A stretch of 37,846 nt of DNA from Rhizobiaceae bacterium. GTDB lineage: Bacteria; Pseudomonadota; Alphaproteobacteria; Rhizobiales; Rhizobiaceae. The notes under the pieces are model-generated. The model was not told the DNA's origin and did not search any database. It saw only the letters and a program-made list of their open reading frames with translations. Position numbers and translations under genes: made by a program. Location of the stretch: the NCBI GenBank assembly GCA_027483885.1, contig JAIXTO010000061.1, forward strand, positions 1-37,846. The letters run 5' to 3'. Of the stretch, positions 10,104-17,576 are shown one piece after another; within the stretch, counting starts at the first letter, position 1, and each line of letters starts with the position of its first letter.

Positions 10104-11813
10104 TTAGAAGGTCTGGCCGGCAAGCATGGCGAAGTGCTCGACGATGGGGCCAAGGGCAAGTGCGGGGAAAAACTGCAGGCCGCCGAGGATGAGGATGATG
10201 CCGATCAACAGGCCGACGAAGAGCGGTCCATCGGTCGGGAAGGTGCCGGAGGAGGCGGGAACCTTGACCTTGGCGGCCAGCGATCCGGCAATGGCCATCA
10301 CCGGCACGACATAGGCAAAGCGGCCGAGCAGCATGGCGATGCCGAGCGTGGTGTTATACCAGGGCGTATTGCCCGAGAGACCGCCGAAGGCCGAACCATT
10401 GTTGCCGGCAGCCGACGTATAGGCATAGAGTATTTCCGAAAGGCCATGCGGGCCTGCTGTCCCGATGCTTGCAACGGCGAACGGCAGCATGGCGGAGATG
10501 GCGGTGAAGCCCAATATCGCAAGCGGCAGGATGAGGATGGCGAGCATCGCAAACTTCATCTCGCGGCCCTCGATCTTCTTGCCGAGGAATTCCGGCGTGC
10601 GCCCGACCATCAGGCCGGCGACGAAGACGGAGAGAAGCGCAAAGACGATCAGCCCGTAGAGCCCGGAACCGACGCCGCCCGGCAAGACTTCGCCAAGCTG
10701 GATGAGGAACATCGGCACCAGTCCGCCAAGCCCTGTAAACGAGCCGTGCATGCCGTTGACGCCGCCATCCGAGAGGCCGGTGGTGACGGCTGCATAAAGA
10801 GCGGTCATGGCTTGGCCGAAACGGACTTCCTTGCCTTCCATGTTGCCGAGCGCGGGATCGACGCCGAGCGCCGTCAGGATCGTATTGCCCTGCGCTTCCG
10901 CCCAGTAGGTGACGGCCACGCCTGCAATCAGCAGCACGGCGATGGCCGAGATCAGCGCCCAGCCCTGGCGGCGGTTGCCGACCATCTGGCCGAATGTGTA
11001 GACGAGCGCCGCCGAGATCGCCAGCATCGAGAAGATGTTGAGATAATTGGCAAATGCCGTCGGATTTTCAAACGGGTGCGCGGCATTGGCATTAAAGAAG
11101 CCGCCACCGTTGGTGCCGATCTGCTTGATCGCTTCCTGGCTTGCGACAGGTCCGAGCGAAATGATCTGGTTTGCGCCTTCAAGCGTGGTGGCTGTGATCG
11201 AGGCCTGCAGCGTCTGGGGCAGGCCCATGGCCACGAAGATGATCGCCGTGACGATGGACAGCGGCAGGAGCACGAACAGCGTGGCGCGCGTCATGTCGAC
11301 CCAAAAATTGCCGAGCGTGGCAACGCGTGAACGGGTGAAGGCGCGGGTAAAGGCAATGGCGAGCGCCATGCCGGTTGCCGCCGACAGGAAGTTGTGAACG
11401 GTCAAGCCCGCCATCTGGCTGAAATGGCTCATCGTCGCCTCACCGGCATAGTTCTGCCAGTTGGTGTTGGTAACGAACGAGACGGCCGTATTGAAGGCAA
11501 GGTCGGCGGGCACGGCTGCAAACCCCTGCGGGTTGAGCGGCAGATAGGCCTGCAGGCGCAGGATCGCATACAGCGATACGAAACCGACGAGCGAAAAGGC
11601 GAGCATGGACAGCGTATAGGCAAGCCAGCCCTGTTCCTTGCGCTCATCAATGCCGCTTAACCGGTAGATGCCACGTTCGAGAGGCACCAGAACGGTCGAG
11701 AGGAAGGTGCGTTCGCCACCGAACACCCGCGCCATATAAAGCCCGAGCGGCTTGATGACGAGTGCAACGGCGACAAAGAGGAGGCTGATCTGCAGCCACC
11801 CGATGATGGTCAT
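10104..11813 (-). CDS. kdpA: KdpA, potassium-translocating subunit
   Basis: This 569-residue channel-like subunit belongs to the SKT superfamily and has about ten transmembrane helices with four pore-loop repeats. Filter-like segments visible include [54 protein letters not shown] and [13 protein letters not shown]. It binds and passes potassium, driven by KdpB. The start at 11813 (MTIIGWLQ) is preferred over an upstream TTG at 11828 because GAGGAG lies 7 bases before it; the TTG would fall inside that ribosome-binding site. It follows kdpF by 18 bases. Confidence 0.97.
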   Translation of the reverse strand: MTIIGWLQISLLFVAVALVIKPLGLYMARVFGGERTFLSTVLVPLERGIYRLSGIDERKEQGWLAYTLSMLAFSLVGFVSLYAILRLQAYLPLNPQGFAAVPADLAFNTAVSFVTNTNWQNYAGEATMSHFSQMAGLTVHNFLSAATGMALAIAFTRAFTRSRVATLGNFWVDMTRATLFVLLPLSIVTAIIFVAMGLPQTLQASITATTLEGANQIISLGPVASQEAIKQIGTNGGGFFNANAAHPFENPTAFANYLNIFSMLAISAALVYTFGQMVGNRRQGWALISAIAVLLIAGVAVTYWAEAQGNTILTALGVDPALGNMEGKEVRFGQAMTALYAAVTTGLSDGGVNGMHGSFTGLGGLVPMFLIQLGEVLPGGVGSGLYGLIVFALLSVFVAGLMVGRTPEFLGKKIEGREMKFAMLAILILPLAILGFTAISAMLPFAVASIGTAGPHGLSEILYAYTSAAGNNGSAFGGLSGNTPWYNTTLGIAMLLGRFAYVVPVMAIAGSLAAKVKVPASSGTFPTDGPLFVGLLIGIILILGGLQFFPALALGPIVEHFAMLAGQTF

Positions 11814-11831
11814 GGAGGTTCTCCTCAAGGA

Positions 11832-11918
11832 TCAGAAGCGTTCGGGCCGCAACAGCGTAACCACGAGATAAATGCCCAGTGCGAGGGCGACGAAGAGACC
11901 GAAAAGCGGCTCAAGCAT
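11832..11918 (-). CDS. kdpF: KdpF, small membrane subunit of the Kdp ATPase
   Basis: This 28-residue ORF begins MLEPLFGLFVALALG and ends TLLRPERF. It is a single hydrophobic helix with the C-terminal L-x-R-P-E-x-F ending characteristic of KdpF, the lipid-like stabilising peptide of KdpFABC. A GGAGG lies 7 bases upstream of the ATG (complement of 11926-11930). It sits directly before kdpA, as in other kdp operons. Confidence 0.93.
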   Translation of the reverse strand: MLEPLFGLFVALALGIYLVVTLLRPERF

Positions 11919-11930
11919 TGTCAAGCCTCC

Positions 11931-12014
11931 CTACAGCCGGTCGAGGGCGCGGGCATAAACGGCAAGCGCCAGAAGCGTGCCGCAGCCGAGCGCCAGAAAA
12001 ATGAAATCGGACAT
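11931..12014 (-). CDS. 27-residue single-helix membrane peptide, first gene of the kdp operon
   Basis: This ORF starts with ATG at 12014 and encodes 27 residues beginning MSDFIFLALGCGTLLALAVY and ending ARALDRL. AGGAG lies 7 bases upstream (complement of 12022-12026). It is almost wholly one transmembrane helix with a short basic C-terminus, like KdpF but distinct in sequence. Its stop is 12 bases before the kdpF ATG, so it is co-transcribed with the ATPase genes. From memory, similar short ORFs precede kdpF in other Proteobacteria; I know of no assigned function. It could be a second accessory subunit or a leader peptide. Confidence 0.7.
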   Translation of the reverse strand: MSDFIFLALGCGTLLALAVYARALDRL

Positions 12015-12091
12015 GTCCGTTCTCCTGTTGGAACGGAAGACAGGTTACGCCCGTGTCGGGTCAGGGTTCGATGGGGAAGATGGGAGGGCGG

Positions 12092-12109
12092 CATAAGGAA
12101 AACATAAGG
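12092..12109 (-). promoter_or_regulatory. Putative KdpE-binding direct repeats upstream of the kdp operon
   Basis: On the minus strand, CCTTATG occurs twice with an 11-bp period (CCTTATG-TTTT-CCTTATG; plus-strand CATAAGG at 12092-12098 and 12103-12109). The repeats lie about 80 bases before the first ORF of the operon. OmpR/PhoB-type regulators such as KdpE bind tandem repeats one helical turn apart, so this is a good candidate. The same bases also lie within a 9-bp inverted repeat (AAGGAAAAC 12095-12103 / GTTTTCCTT 12114-12122). I could not place a convincing -35/-10 pair. Confidence 0.55.
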
Positions 12110-12181
12110 ACGGGTTTTCCTTCGCCGAGGCGGCGTGAGCTATCGCCGGAGAACGGGTCGGCCCGCCGCGCCGTCGGCCCG

Positions 12182-12682
12182 TCAGGTTTCGTCCAGCGCT
12201 TCGTCTGCCCAGACCAGTTGCAGCAGGCGCCGCAGTTCCCGCCGCTCCTTTTGCGACATTCGCTGGAGAATGCGAGCCTCATGGGCCTGCACGAGGCCCA
12301 GCCAATGGCGCGCCGTCTCGATGCCCTCCGGCGTTGGATAAAGTCTCTGGATCCGCTGGTCGGCGGGATCGTCGGCGCGCCGGAAAAGGCCCTTTGCCTC
12401 AAGCACCTGAAGGAGCGCCACGATATTGGCACGCTTGATGGCGAGCGTCCGGCAGATATCGGCAGAGGTGCGGCCGGGATGTTCAACGATGCTCAGAAGC
12501 ACGCTCATGGTGATCGGCCGCGCACCTTCCGGCTCCAGTGCGGCGACGGCGCCGTTCATGTCGTAGACCGAAGCGCGACGCAGGTGATAACCGACGAGTT
12601 CTCCCAACGCCTCGCGGATGTCTGCCGGCACTGCCGACACGTCGTTTGCAGCCTTCGTTGTGCGTGAGGTTTTGTCGTTCAT
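12182..12682 (-). CDS. MarR-family regulator, likely repressor of hydroxycinnamate catabolism
   Basis: This 166-residue winged-helix protein of MarR type has N-terminal dimerisation helices and then a DNA-binding domain (about 60-130). That domain includes TSADICRTLAIKRANIVALLQVLEAKGLFRR and the wing D-P-A-D-Q-R-I-Q-R-L-Y-P-T-P-E-G. It is divergent from ech; MarR proteins controlling hydroxycinnamoyl-CoA hydratase/lyase genes (FerR/FerC type) commonly have this arrangement and respond to hydroxycinnamoyl-CoA thioesters. That role is inferred from context. GAGG lies upstream of the ATG at a normal distance. Its own promoter appears to span the shared palindrome at 12723-12739. Confidence 0.9.
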   Translation of the reverse strand: MNDKTSRTTKAANDVSAVPADIREALGELVGYHLRRASVYDMNGAVAALEPEGARPITMSVLLSIVEHPGRTSADICRTLAIKRANIVALLQVLEAKGLFRRADDPADQRIQRLYPTPEGIETARHWLGLVQAHEARILQRMSQKERRELRRLLQLVWADEALDET

Positions 12683-12693
12683 CGCATATCCTC

Positions 12694-12723
12694 TTGACGC
12701 CGCGTCAATGGATCGACATTAAT
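12694..12723 (+). promoter_or_regulatory. Putative promoter of ech
   Basis: A -35 TTGACG (12694-12699) and a -10 ATTAAT (12718-12723) are separated by 18 bases. The -35 is also the left arm of a TTGACG-CCG-CGTCAA inverted repeat (12694-12708). It implies a leader of roughly 240 bases before ech. Confidence 0.4.
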
Positions 12724-12739
12724 GCTATGCAACATAGCA
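12723..12739. promoter_or_regulatory. Palindromic operator shared by marR and ech (putative)
   Basis: TGCTATGCAACATAGCA is a perfect inverted repeat with 7-bp arms and a 3-base centre, a typical size for a MarR dimer site. It lies just past the proposed -10 of ech. It also falls exactly in the 17-bp spacer of a possible marR promoter (TTGACT on the minus strand at 12744-12739, TAATGT at 12721-12716). Binding there could shut off both divergent genes. Confidence 0.6.
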
Positions 12740-12974
12740 GTCAATCGACCAGTCCTGTATCCGAGCCTGGGGAGGAGCGGCATGGCACACAGACATACAG
12801 CATCTACAGGCCCACAGGGCGCGCGGCAATCTAAACGCGTAAAGACGCAGCCGATGGTGCAAGATGGTGCGCCAGGCGCCTGCGCAATCAGCCTTTCGAT
12901 GCAGACAGATTTCAGCGCGACCGGCACAGGGTTGCGGCGCGCGCACACCAATCAAGGGAGCAAGGAGAACCAAG

Positions 12975-13799
12975 ATGGCCAATGATGTAGACACAGTATC
13001 CTATGACGTGCGGGACGGCATTGCCTGGCTGCGCTTCAACCGTCCGGACAAGCGCAATGCGATGAGCCCGACGCTGAACCGCGCCATGATGGAAGCGCTC
13101 GACGAGCTGGAATTCCGCGAAGACGTTGGCGTTCTCGTGCTGACGGGCGAGGGCAGCGCCTGGACTGCCGGTATGGACCTCAAGGAATATTTCCGCGAGT
13201 CCGAAGCCGATGGCCTGAAGGGCGTGCGCCGTGCGCAGCGCGAAAGCTACGGCTGGTGGCGCCGCCTGCGCTGGTTCCAGAAGCCGACCATCGCCATGGT
13301 CAACGGCTGGTGCTTCGGCGGCGGTTATGGCCCGCTGTTTGCCTGCGATCTCGCCTTTGCGGCAGACGAATCCAAGTTCGGCCTGTCGGAAATCAACTGG
13401 GGCATTCTGCCGGGCGGCGGTGCGACCAAGGTTGCCGTCGAACTGCTGCCGTTCCGCAAGGCCATGTATCACGCGATGCTGGGTGAACCGGTCGATGGTA
13501 AGACGGCCGCCGAATGGGGCCTCGTCAATGAAAGCCTGCCGCTTGCTGAGCTGGAAGCCCGTGTGACCGAGGTTGCCAAAAAGCTTCTCGAGAAAAACCC
13601 GGTAGCCCTCAAGGCCACCAAGGATGCCGTGCGTCGCGTCGGTGTGATGACCTATGACGAGGCAGAGGATTACCTCGTGCGCGCCCAGGAAGCCGCCAAT
13701 TCCTACGACGCAACCGGTCGCAAGGAAGGTATCCGCCAGTTCATCGACGAAAAGAGCTACAAGCCGGGTCTTGGCGCTTACGACAAATCCCGCAGCTGA
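12975..13799 (+). CDS. ech: p-Hydroxycinnamoyl-CoA hydratase/lyase (feruloyl-CoA hydratase/lyase)
   Basis: This 274-residue crotonase-family enzyme hydrates the double bond of feruloyl-, caffeoyl- or p-coumaroyl-CoA and then splits off acetyl-CoA, giving vanillin or the related hydroxybenzaldehyde. It follows Pseudomonas HCHL closely: NRPDKRNAMSPTLNR, the oxyanion-hole segment AWTAGMDLKEYFRE, AMVNGWCFGGGYGPL and catalytic Glu139 in FGLSEINWGI. Tyr72 and the Tyr in EDYLVRAQ match the HCHL residues that bind the 4-hydroxyl group. AAGGAG 7 bases before the ATG fixes the start. The CoA ligase and aldehyde dehydrogenase needed for the pathway are not in this window. Confidence 0.93.
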   Translation: MANDVDTVSYDVRDGIAWLRFNRPDKRNAMSPTLNRAMMEALDELEFREDVGVLVLTGEGSAWTAGMDLKEYFRESEADGLKGVRRAQRESYGWWRRLRWFQKPTIAMVNGWCFGGGYGPLFACDLAFAADESKFGLSEINWGILPGGGATKVAVELLPFRKAMYHAMLGEPVDGKTAAEWGLVNESLPLAELEARVTEVAKKLLEKNPVALKATKDAVRRVGVMTYDEAEDYLVRAQEAANSYDATGRKEGIRQFIDEKSYKPGLGAYDKSRS

Positions 13800-13828
13800 G
13801 CCAAGTCTGGCGCCTGCACGACATCAAC

Positions 13829-13883
13829 CGGTGACGCCCCTGACGGCGTCACCGACCGGGGCCGGACCATGGCCCCTTTTTTT
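13829..13883 (+). terminator. Tandem hairpin, rho-independent terminator of ech
   Basis: A 10-bp stem, CGGTGACGCC (13829-13838) with GGCGTCACCG (13845-13854), is followed by GGGGCC (13858-13863) pairing with GGCCCC (13871-13876) and seven Ts (13877-13883). The second hairpin with its T run is a classical intrinsic terminator, 30 to 80 bases after the ech stop. Confidence 0.85.
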
Positions 13884-14145
13884 GCGCCCGCGCCCTTATC
13901 CACGCACATCGATCTTCTTGAGATCCAAAGGCCGCGCACCGGTTGCGCAGGGCCGCGCCGCAATAGCCCTTGGCGGACACCTGCGCTGACGCGCATGAAA
14001 AAATATCTTCCCCTCTGAAACTTTTCCAGCGTCCCTGCGTTTTAAACGATTGTATCGGGAAACGCTGCGATACGTGCTGCCTTGGCTGCGACGGATCAAT
14101 ACGGCTGAACGATCATATTTCGGTAGTTTATCAAGGCTTTAACAT
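13884..14145. other. Non-coding gap before the MerR-type gene
   Basis: About 260 bases remain between the ech terminator and the MerR-type gene. Short open frames occur on both strands, but none has a ribosome-binding site or a recognisable protein pattern. The AT-richer last 130 bases presumably hold the promoter of the MerR-type gene. No riboswitch-like conserved element was recognised. Confidence 0.4.
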
Positions 14146-15141
14146 GTGAGCGAAGCCGTATATAAGATTGACGATAGAGAGCCCCGGCCCCGGGAGCCTG
14201 TCGCGGGGCAGTGGATGAGCCAACGAGAAGACGCAGCCGATGTGGAGAAGATCACGATGACCGAGGCGTTGCGACGCGTCGGCATCAGCAAGCTTGTCCT
14301 CCACGCGTGGGAACGTCGTTACCAGCAACCCTTGGCCGAGCGCACGGAAACTGGCAGGCGGTATTTTACGCCGCAGCAGGTTCAACGCCTCACTCTCCTC
14401 AAGCTGTGCAGCGACGCCGGGCATCGCATCGGCTCGATCATCCACCTGCCGGTCGACGTTTTGGCGGATATGGCCCGCGCGCATCACAAACTTCTCAATC
14501 TTGCGCCTTTGCTGGAGGCGATCCGGCGGATGGATGCCGTCGCCATGAAGGCGATGTTGCAGGAGCATCTGGCCGCGGAAACGCCGATCGAGTTTGGCAA
14601 GGCCACGGTGACGCCGCTGATGCGGGAGGTGGGCCGGCAGTGGAGTGAAGGGGAGCTGTCGCTCGCCGCCGAACATATGGTCTCGGCGGAAATCCGTGGC
14701 ATTCTGGCCGCCTGCCTGGACAATATCCCCCTCGACCCCGAGGCGAAGACAGCCATCGTCACCACGATGGAAGGCGAACATCACGAGGTCGGCGCACTGC
14801 TGACGACAATTCTGGCACGCAAGGCTGGCCTCGGCGCGCTCTATCTTGGCCCCAACATGCCCGTTGGCGATATCGTGGCAGCAGCCCAAAGCTGCAATGC
14901 GGCCGTGATCTGCCTGAGCAGCCTCATCGGCAAGCCGCGCAATCTGCGCACAAAACTTGAGCGGTTGCGCGCAGACCTCTCCCCATCCATCGCAATCTGG
15001 ACCGGCGGGCCCGGTTTCGCCGAAGCCACTACCGTGCAAGGCACCCGTTATTTTGGCGAGCTGGAGGACTTCGAGCAGGCGGCGGAGGCTTTGGGAACGG
15101 CTGAAAACCAAACGATGGGCAGGCCCCAGCGCCTAGGCTGA
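14146..15141 (+). CDS. MerR-type regulator with cobalamin-binding domain, probable B12 photoreceptor (CarH/LitR type)
   Basis: This 331-residue protein has an N-terminal MerR helix-turn-helix (about 36-105, with RRVGISKLVLHAWERRY and the wing ETGRRYFTPQQVQRL). A helical cap domain follows (about 120-195), then a Rossmann-type cobalamin-binding domain (about 200-320). The cap has Trp166, nine residues, then Glu176-His177, the W-x9-EH signature of adenosylcobalamin photoreceptors of the CarH/LitR family. The B12 domain has E211-x-H213-x-x-G216, whose His normally ligates cobalt. Such proteins bind DNA in the dark and release it in light. The residue after the Trp is Ser, not the His seen in Thermus CarH. 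The GTG at 14146 is the longest start; an ATG at 14215 is possible. Confidence 0.88.
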   Translation: MSEAVYKIDDREPRPREPVAGQWMSQREDAADVEKITMTEALRRVGISKLVLHAWERRYQQPLAERTETGRRYFTPQQVQRLTLLKLCSDAGHRIGSIIHLPVDVLADMARAHHKLLNLAPLLEAIRRMDAVAMKAMLQEHLAAETPIEFGKATVTPLMREVGRQWSEGELSLAAEHMVSAEIRGILAACLDNIPLDPEAKTAIVTTMEGEHHEVGALLTTILARKAGLGALYLGPNMPVGDIVAAAQSCNAAVICLSSLIGKPRNLRTKLERLRADLSPSIAIWTGGPGFAEATTVQGTRYFGELEDFEQAAEALGTAENQTMGRPQRLG

Positions 15142-15417
15142 CAAAGGTATACAAAAATAAAAATATGGATGCGAGGGCGGCGCATCGTCTGCATTTTGTG
15201 CGTTTTACGGGGCGCTGAAGAAGGCCTTTCACCCGACAAAAGCCAACAATGACAACGGTTTGATGTTGGGGCGGTTGCAGTCTTTCGGGACGTTTTGCAT
15301 CACGTCTCAAGCGTATACATTGCATTGCTAAATTAGCTAATTATTGGGTTTTTGTCGATATTCTCCTCTTGTGCATGGGGTCACCCCAAGGCTCGGGCTG
15401 CAACGAGGAAAAGCTGA
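15142..15417. promoter_or_regulatory. AT-rich control region between the B12-regulator and the chemoreceptor
   Basis: This 276-base gap is more AT-rich than its surroundings and holds no gene. It has a perfect 12-bp palindrome AATTAGCTAATT (15331-15342), about 75 bases before the chemoreceptor. GTATACA occurs twice (15147-15153 and 15313-15319). These are candidate operator elements, perhaps for the adjacent regulator; assignment is inference only. Confidence 0.35.
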
Positions 15418-17130
15418 ATGTTCGAACCACTGGTGAATAAAAAGATCGCCGCAAAGCTGTCGGCGCTCGACGCCTTGCAGGCCAATGTCATGGTCGCGGA
15501 TGCCAAGTTCAATATTACCTATATGAACCCGGCCGTGGTGCAGCTTCTGAAAAACGCGGAAAAGGACCTGATCAAGGAACTGCCGCGCTTTTCAGTCGCG
15601 ACCCTGATCGGCAGCAATATCGACGTGTTTCACAAGAACCCCGCTCACCAGCGCAAGATGCTGGCCGCCCTTCAACAGCGCCATCATGCCACAATCCAGG
15701 TGGGTACGCTCAGTTTCGACCTGCTGGTAACGCCACTGAAGCGGAACGGCGCAACCTTCGGGTTTGTGGTGGAATGGGCCGATGCGAAGGAACGCCTGCT
15801 GAACCTCGACTATGCGGCCCAGATTGCCGCGATCAGCCGCTCGCAGGCCATCATCGAATTCACCGTCAAGGGTGAGATCCTCAGCGCCAACCGCAATTTC
15901 CTCGATACGCTCGGTTATGGATCCATTGAGGAGCTGAAGGGCCACCACCACAGCATGTTCGTGGCAAAAGAGTATGCGGCAAGCCCTGAATACCAGATGT
16001 TCTGGAAAGAGCTGTCAGAAGGTCGCCATCAGGCCTCCGAATTCGAACGGGTGACGAAGGACGGCCGCAAGATCATGATCGCCGCGTCCTACAATCCGAT
16101 CCTCGACGCCAACGGCAAGGTCACCAAGGTGGTGAAGTTTGCAACCGAAGTGACCAAGCGCATCAAGACGGTGTCGGCGCTGGGCGAAAGCCTGAAGCGC
16201 TTGTGCTCGGGCGATTTCGCTTTCCAGCTGAACGAGCCTTTCGCCCCGGAATTCGAATTTCTTCGCGCCGATCTCAACACGTCGGTGGGGCAGCTGTGCA
16301 ATACGTTCCGGCAGATTTCGACAAGCGTCGATCTCTTGAGCAATGGCACCCGCGAAATCACCGATGGCGTGGGCGATCTTTCGCGGCGCACGGAAGCCCA
16401 GGCGGCCAATCTGGAAGAAACAGCCGCGGCTCTCGATGAAATTACCTCGAACGTCACATCCTCGGCCCAGCGTGCGCTGAGTGCCCGCGATGTGGCGGCC
16501 CAGGCGAAGCTCAATGCAGAACAGTCTGCGGGCGTCGTGGCCCATGCCGTCAATGCGATGAGCCGCATCGAAGAGTCCTCAAGCAAGATCTCCAACATCA
16601 TCGGCGTGATCGACGAGATTGCCTTCCAGACCAACCTTCTGGCCTTGAATGCCGGTGTGGAAGCCGCCCGCGCAGGCGAGGCCGGTCGCGGTTTTGCGGT
16701 GGTGGCGCAGGAAGTGCGCGAACTGGCGCAGCGGTCTGCAAAGGCTGCCAAGGAAATCAAGGATCTGCTCCAGAATTCCACGACGGAGGTGGCAAACGGC
16801 GTGAGACTGGTCAGCGAAACCGGTGGCGCGCTGAAAAGCATCAGCGCCTTGATCGTCGAGATCAACGATCATGTGGCGGCCATTTCCACGGCGGCGCGCG
16901 AACAGTCTACCGGGCTTGCGGAAGTCAATGGCGCGGTCAACAGCATGGACCAGTCGACGCAGCAGAACGCCGCGATGGTGGAGGAAAGCAGTGCGGCCGC
17001 CGCCACTCTGTCTTCCGAGACGGTCAAGCTGAAGCAGATGATCGGTGCCTTCACCCTCGACAACCGTGACAGCCGCCATCATGCGAGCGGGCCCGCCTCG
17101 GGACGCGGCCAGACATATCGCGCTGCGTAA
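15418..17130 (+). CDS. Cytoplasmic methyl-accepting chemotaxis protein with two PAS domains
   Basis: This 570-residue chemoreceptor has no transmembrane segment or signal peptide, so it should be a soluble receptor. PAS-like domains lie at about 15-125 ([20 protein letters not shown]) and 140-250 ([20 protein letters not shown]; the first ends in VVEWAD, the second in VVKFATEVT). A short HAMP-like linker leads to the signalling domain (about 300-545). Its hairpin tip [44 protein letters not shown] (residues about 398-441) is the site that contacts CheA and CheW. The PAS domains could bind haem, FAD or a small ligand; none can be assigned by eye. No CheR-tethering pentapeptide is seen at the C-terminus. 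GAGGAAA precedes the ATG. Confidence 0.95.
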   Translation: MFEPLVNKKIAAKLSALDALQANVMVADAKFNITYMNPAVVQLLKNAEKDLIKELPRFSVATLIGSNIDVFHKNPAHQRKMLAALQQRHHATIQVGTLSFDLLVTPLKRNGATFGFVVEWADAKERLLNLDYAAQIAAISRSQAIIEFTVKGEILSANRNFLDTLGYGSIEELKGHHHSMFVAKEYAASPEYQMFWKELSEGRHQASEFERVTKDGRKIMIAASYNPILDANGKVTKVVKFATEVTKRIKTVSALGESLKRLCSGDFAFQLNEPFAPEFEFLRADLNTSVGQLCNTFRQISTSVDLLSNGTREITDGVGDLSRRTEAQAANLEETAAALDEITSNVTSSAQRALSARDVAAQAKLNAEQSAGVVAHAVNAMSRIEESSSKISNIIGVIDEIAFQTNLLALNAGVEAARAGEAGRGFAVVAQEVRELAQRSAKAAKEIKDLLQNSTTEVANGVRLVSETGGALKSISALIVEINDHVAAISTAAREQSTGLAEVNGAVNSMDQSTQQNAAMVEESSAAAATLSSETVKLKQMIGAFTLDNRDSRHHASGPASGRGQTYRAA

Positions 17131-17172
17131 TCCGCAGGCAGCCCCTCAAAGCGCACCGAAAGCAGGGCCGAC

Positions 17173-17574
17173 ATGCAGATCGACATCGAGACACGGATGG
17201 ATATTGCCGGCGAAATCATGGAAAGGCTGATCGAGCAGAACCTGTTGCTCACCAGCCGGGTGATTGCACTTGAAAATATCGCGGCCTATCTGATTGCGCA
17301 GCAGTTTTCCGGGCCGGAGCCGGACCGGGACGGACTGGCGCGCTTTGCCGGAGATGTCGGGGGAACGGCCCTCTGTATCGCCAGTGGGATGCAGGACATG
17401 CCCGACCACCTGAAGCCGGTGGAGCTTCCGCAGGCCATGGAGCGGGTGCTGTTCATGGCAGAGGATCTGTTCCATCGGCGGGCCGTGTCGCCGCCACCCG
17501 CGCCAGACCTGCTGAAAAGCCTGACGGATGGCCGTGTCGATAACGGCCGGCGCGCCCCCGGCGCCGCGGTTTGA
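17173..17574 (+). CDS. Hypothetical protein downstream of the chemoreceptor
   Basis: I do not recognise this 133-residue acidic protein. The N-terminal half looks helical (IAGEIMERLIEQNLLLTSRVIALENIAAYLIAQQ), with heptad-like leucines and isoleucines suggesting a coiled coil or helical bundle. The C-terminal third is Pro/Ala-rich and probably disordered. It starts 42 bases after the chemoreceptor stop with AGGG before the ATG, so it is probably co-transcribed and may act with the receptor. It ends 2 bases before the stop of the convergent LysR gene. Confidence 0.6.
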   Translation: MQIDIETRMDIAGEIMERLIEQNLLLTSRVIALENIAAYLIAQQFSGPEPDRDGLARFAGDVGGTALCIASGMQDMPDHLKPVELPQAMERVLFMAEDLFHRRAVSPPPAPDLLKSLTDGRVDNGRRAPGAAV

Positions 17575-17576
17575 GG

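Noticed and set aside
13778..13996. Small minus-strand ORF between ech and the MerR-type gene
   Set aside because: It overlaps the ech 3' end and the intrinsic terminator, has no ribosome-binding site and shows Arg/Gly-rich composition typical of an antisense frame in GC-rich DNA.
13884..14145. Cobalamin riboswitch before the B12-binding regulator
   Set aside because: I could not find the conserved B12-box or a matching stem arrangement by eye. The regulator senses cobalamin as a protein and needs no riboswitch.
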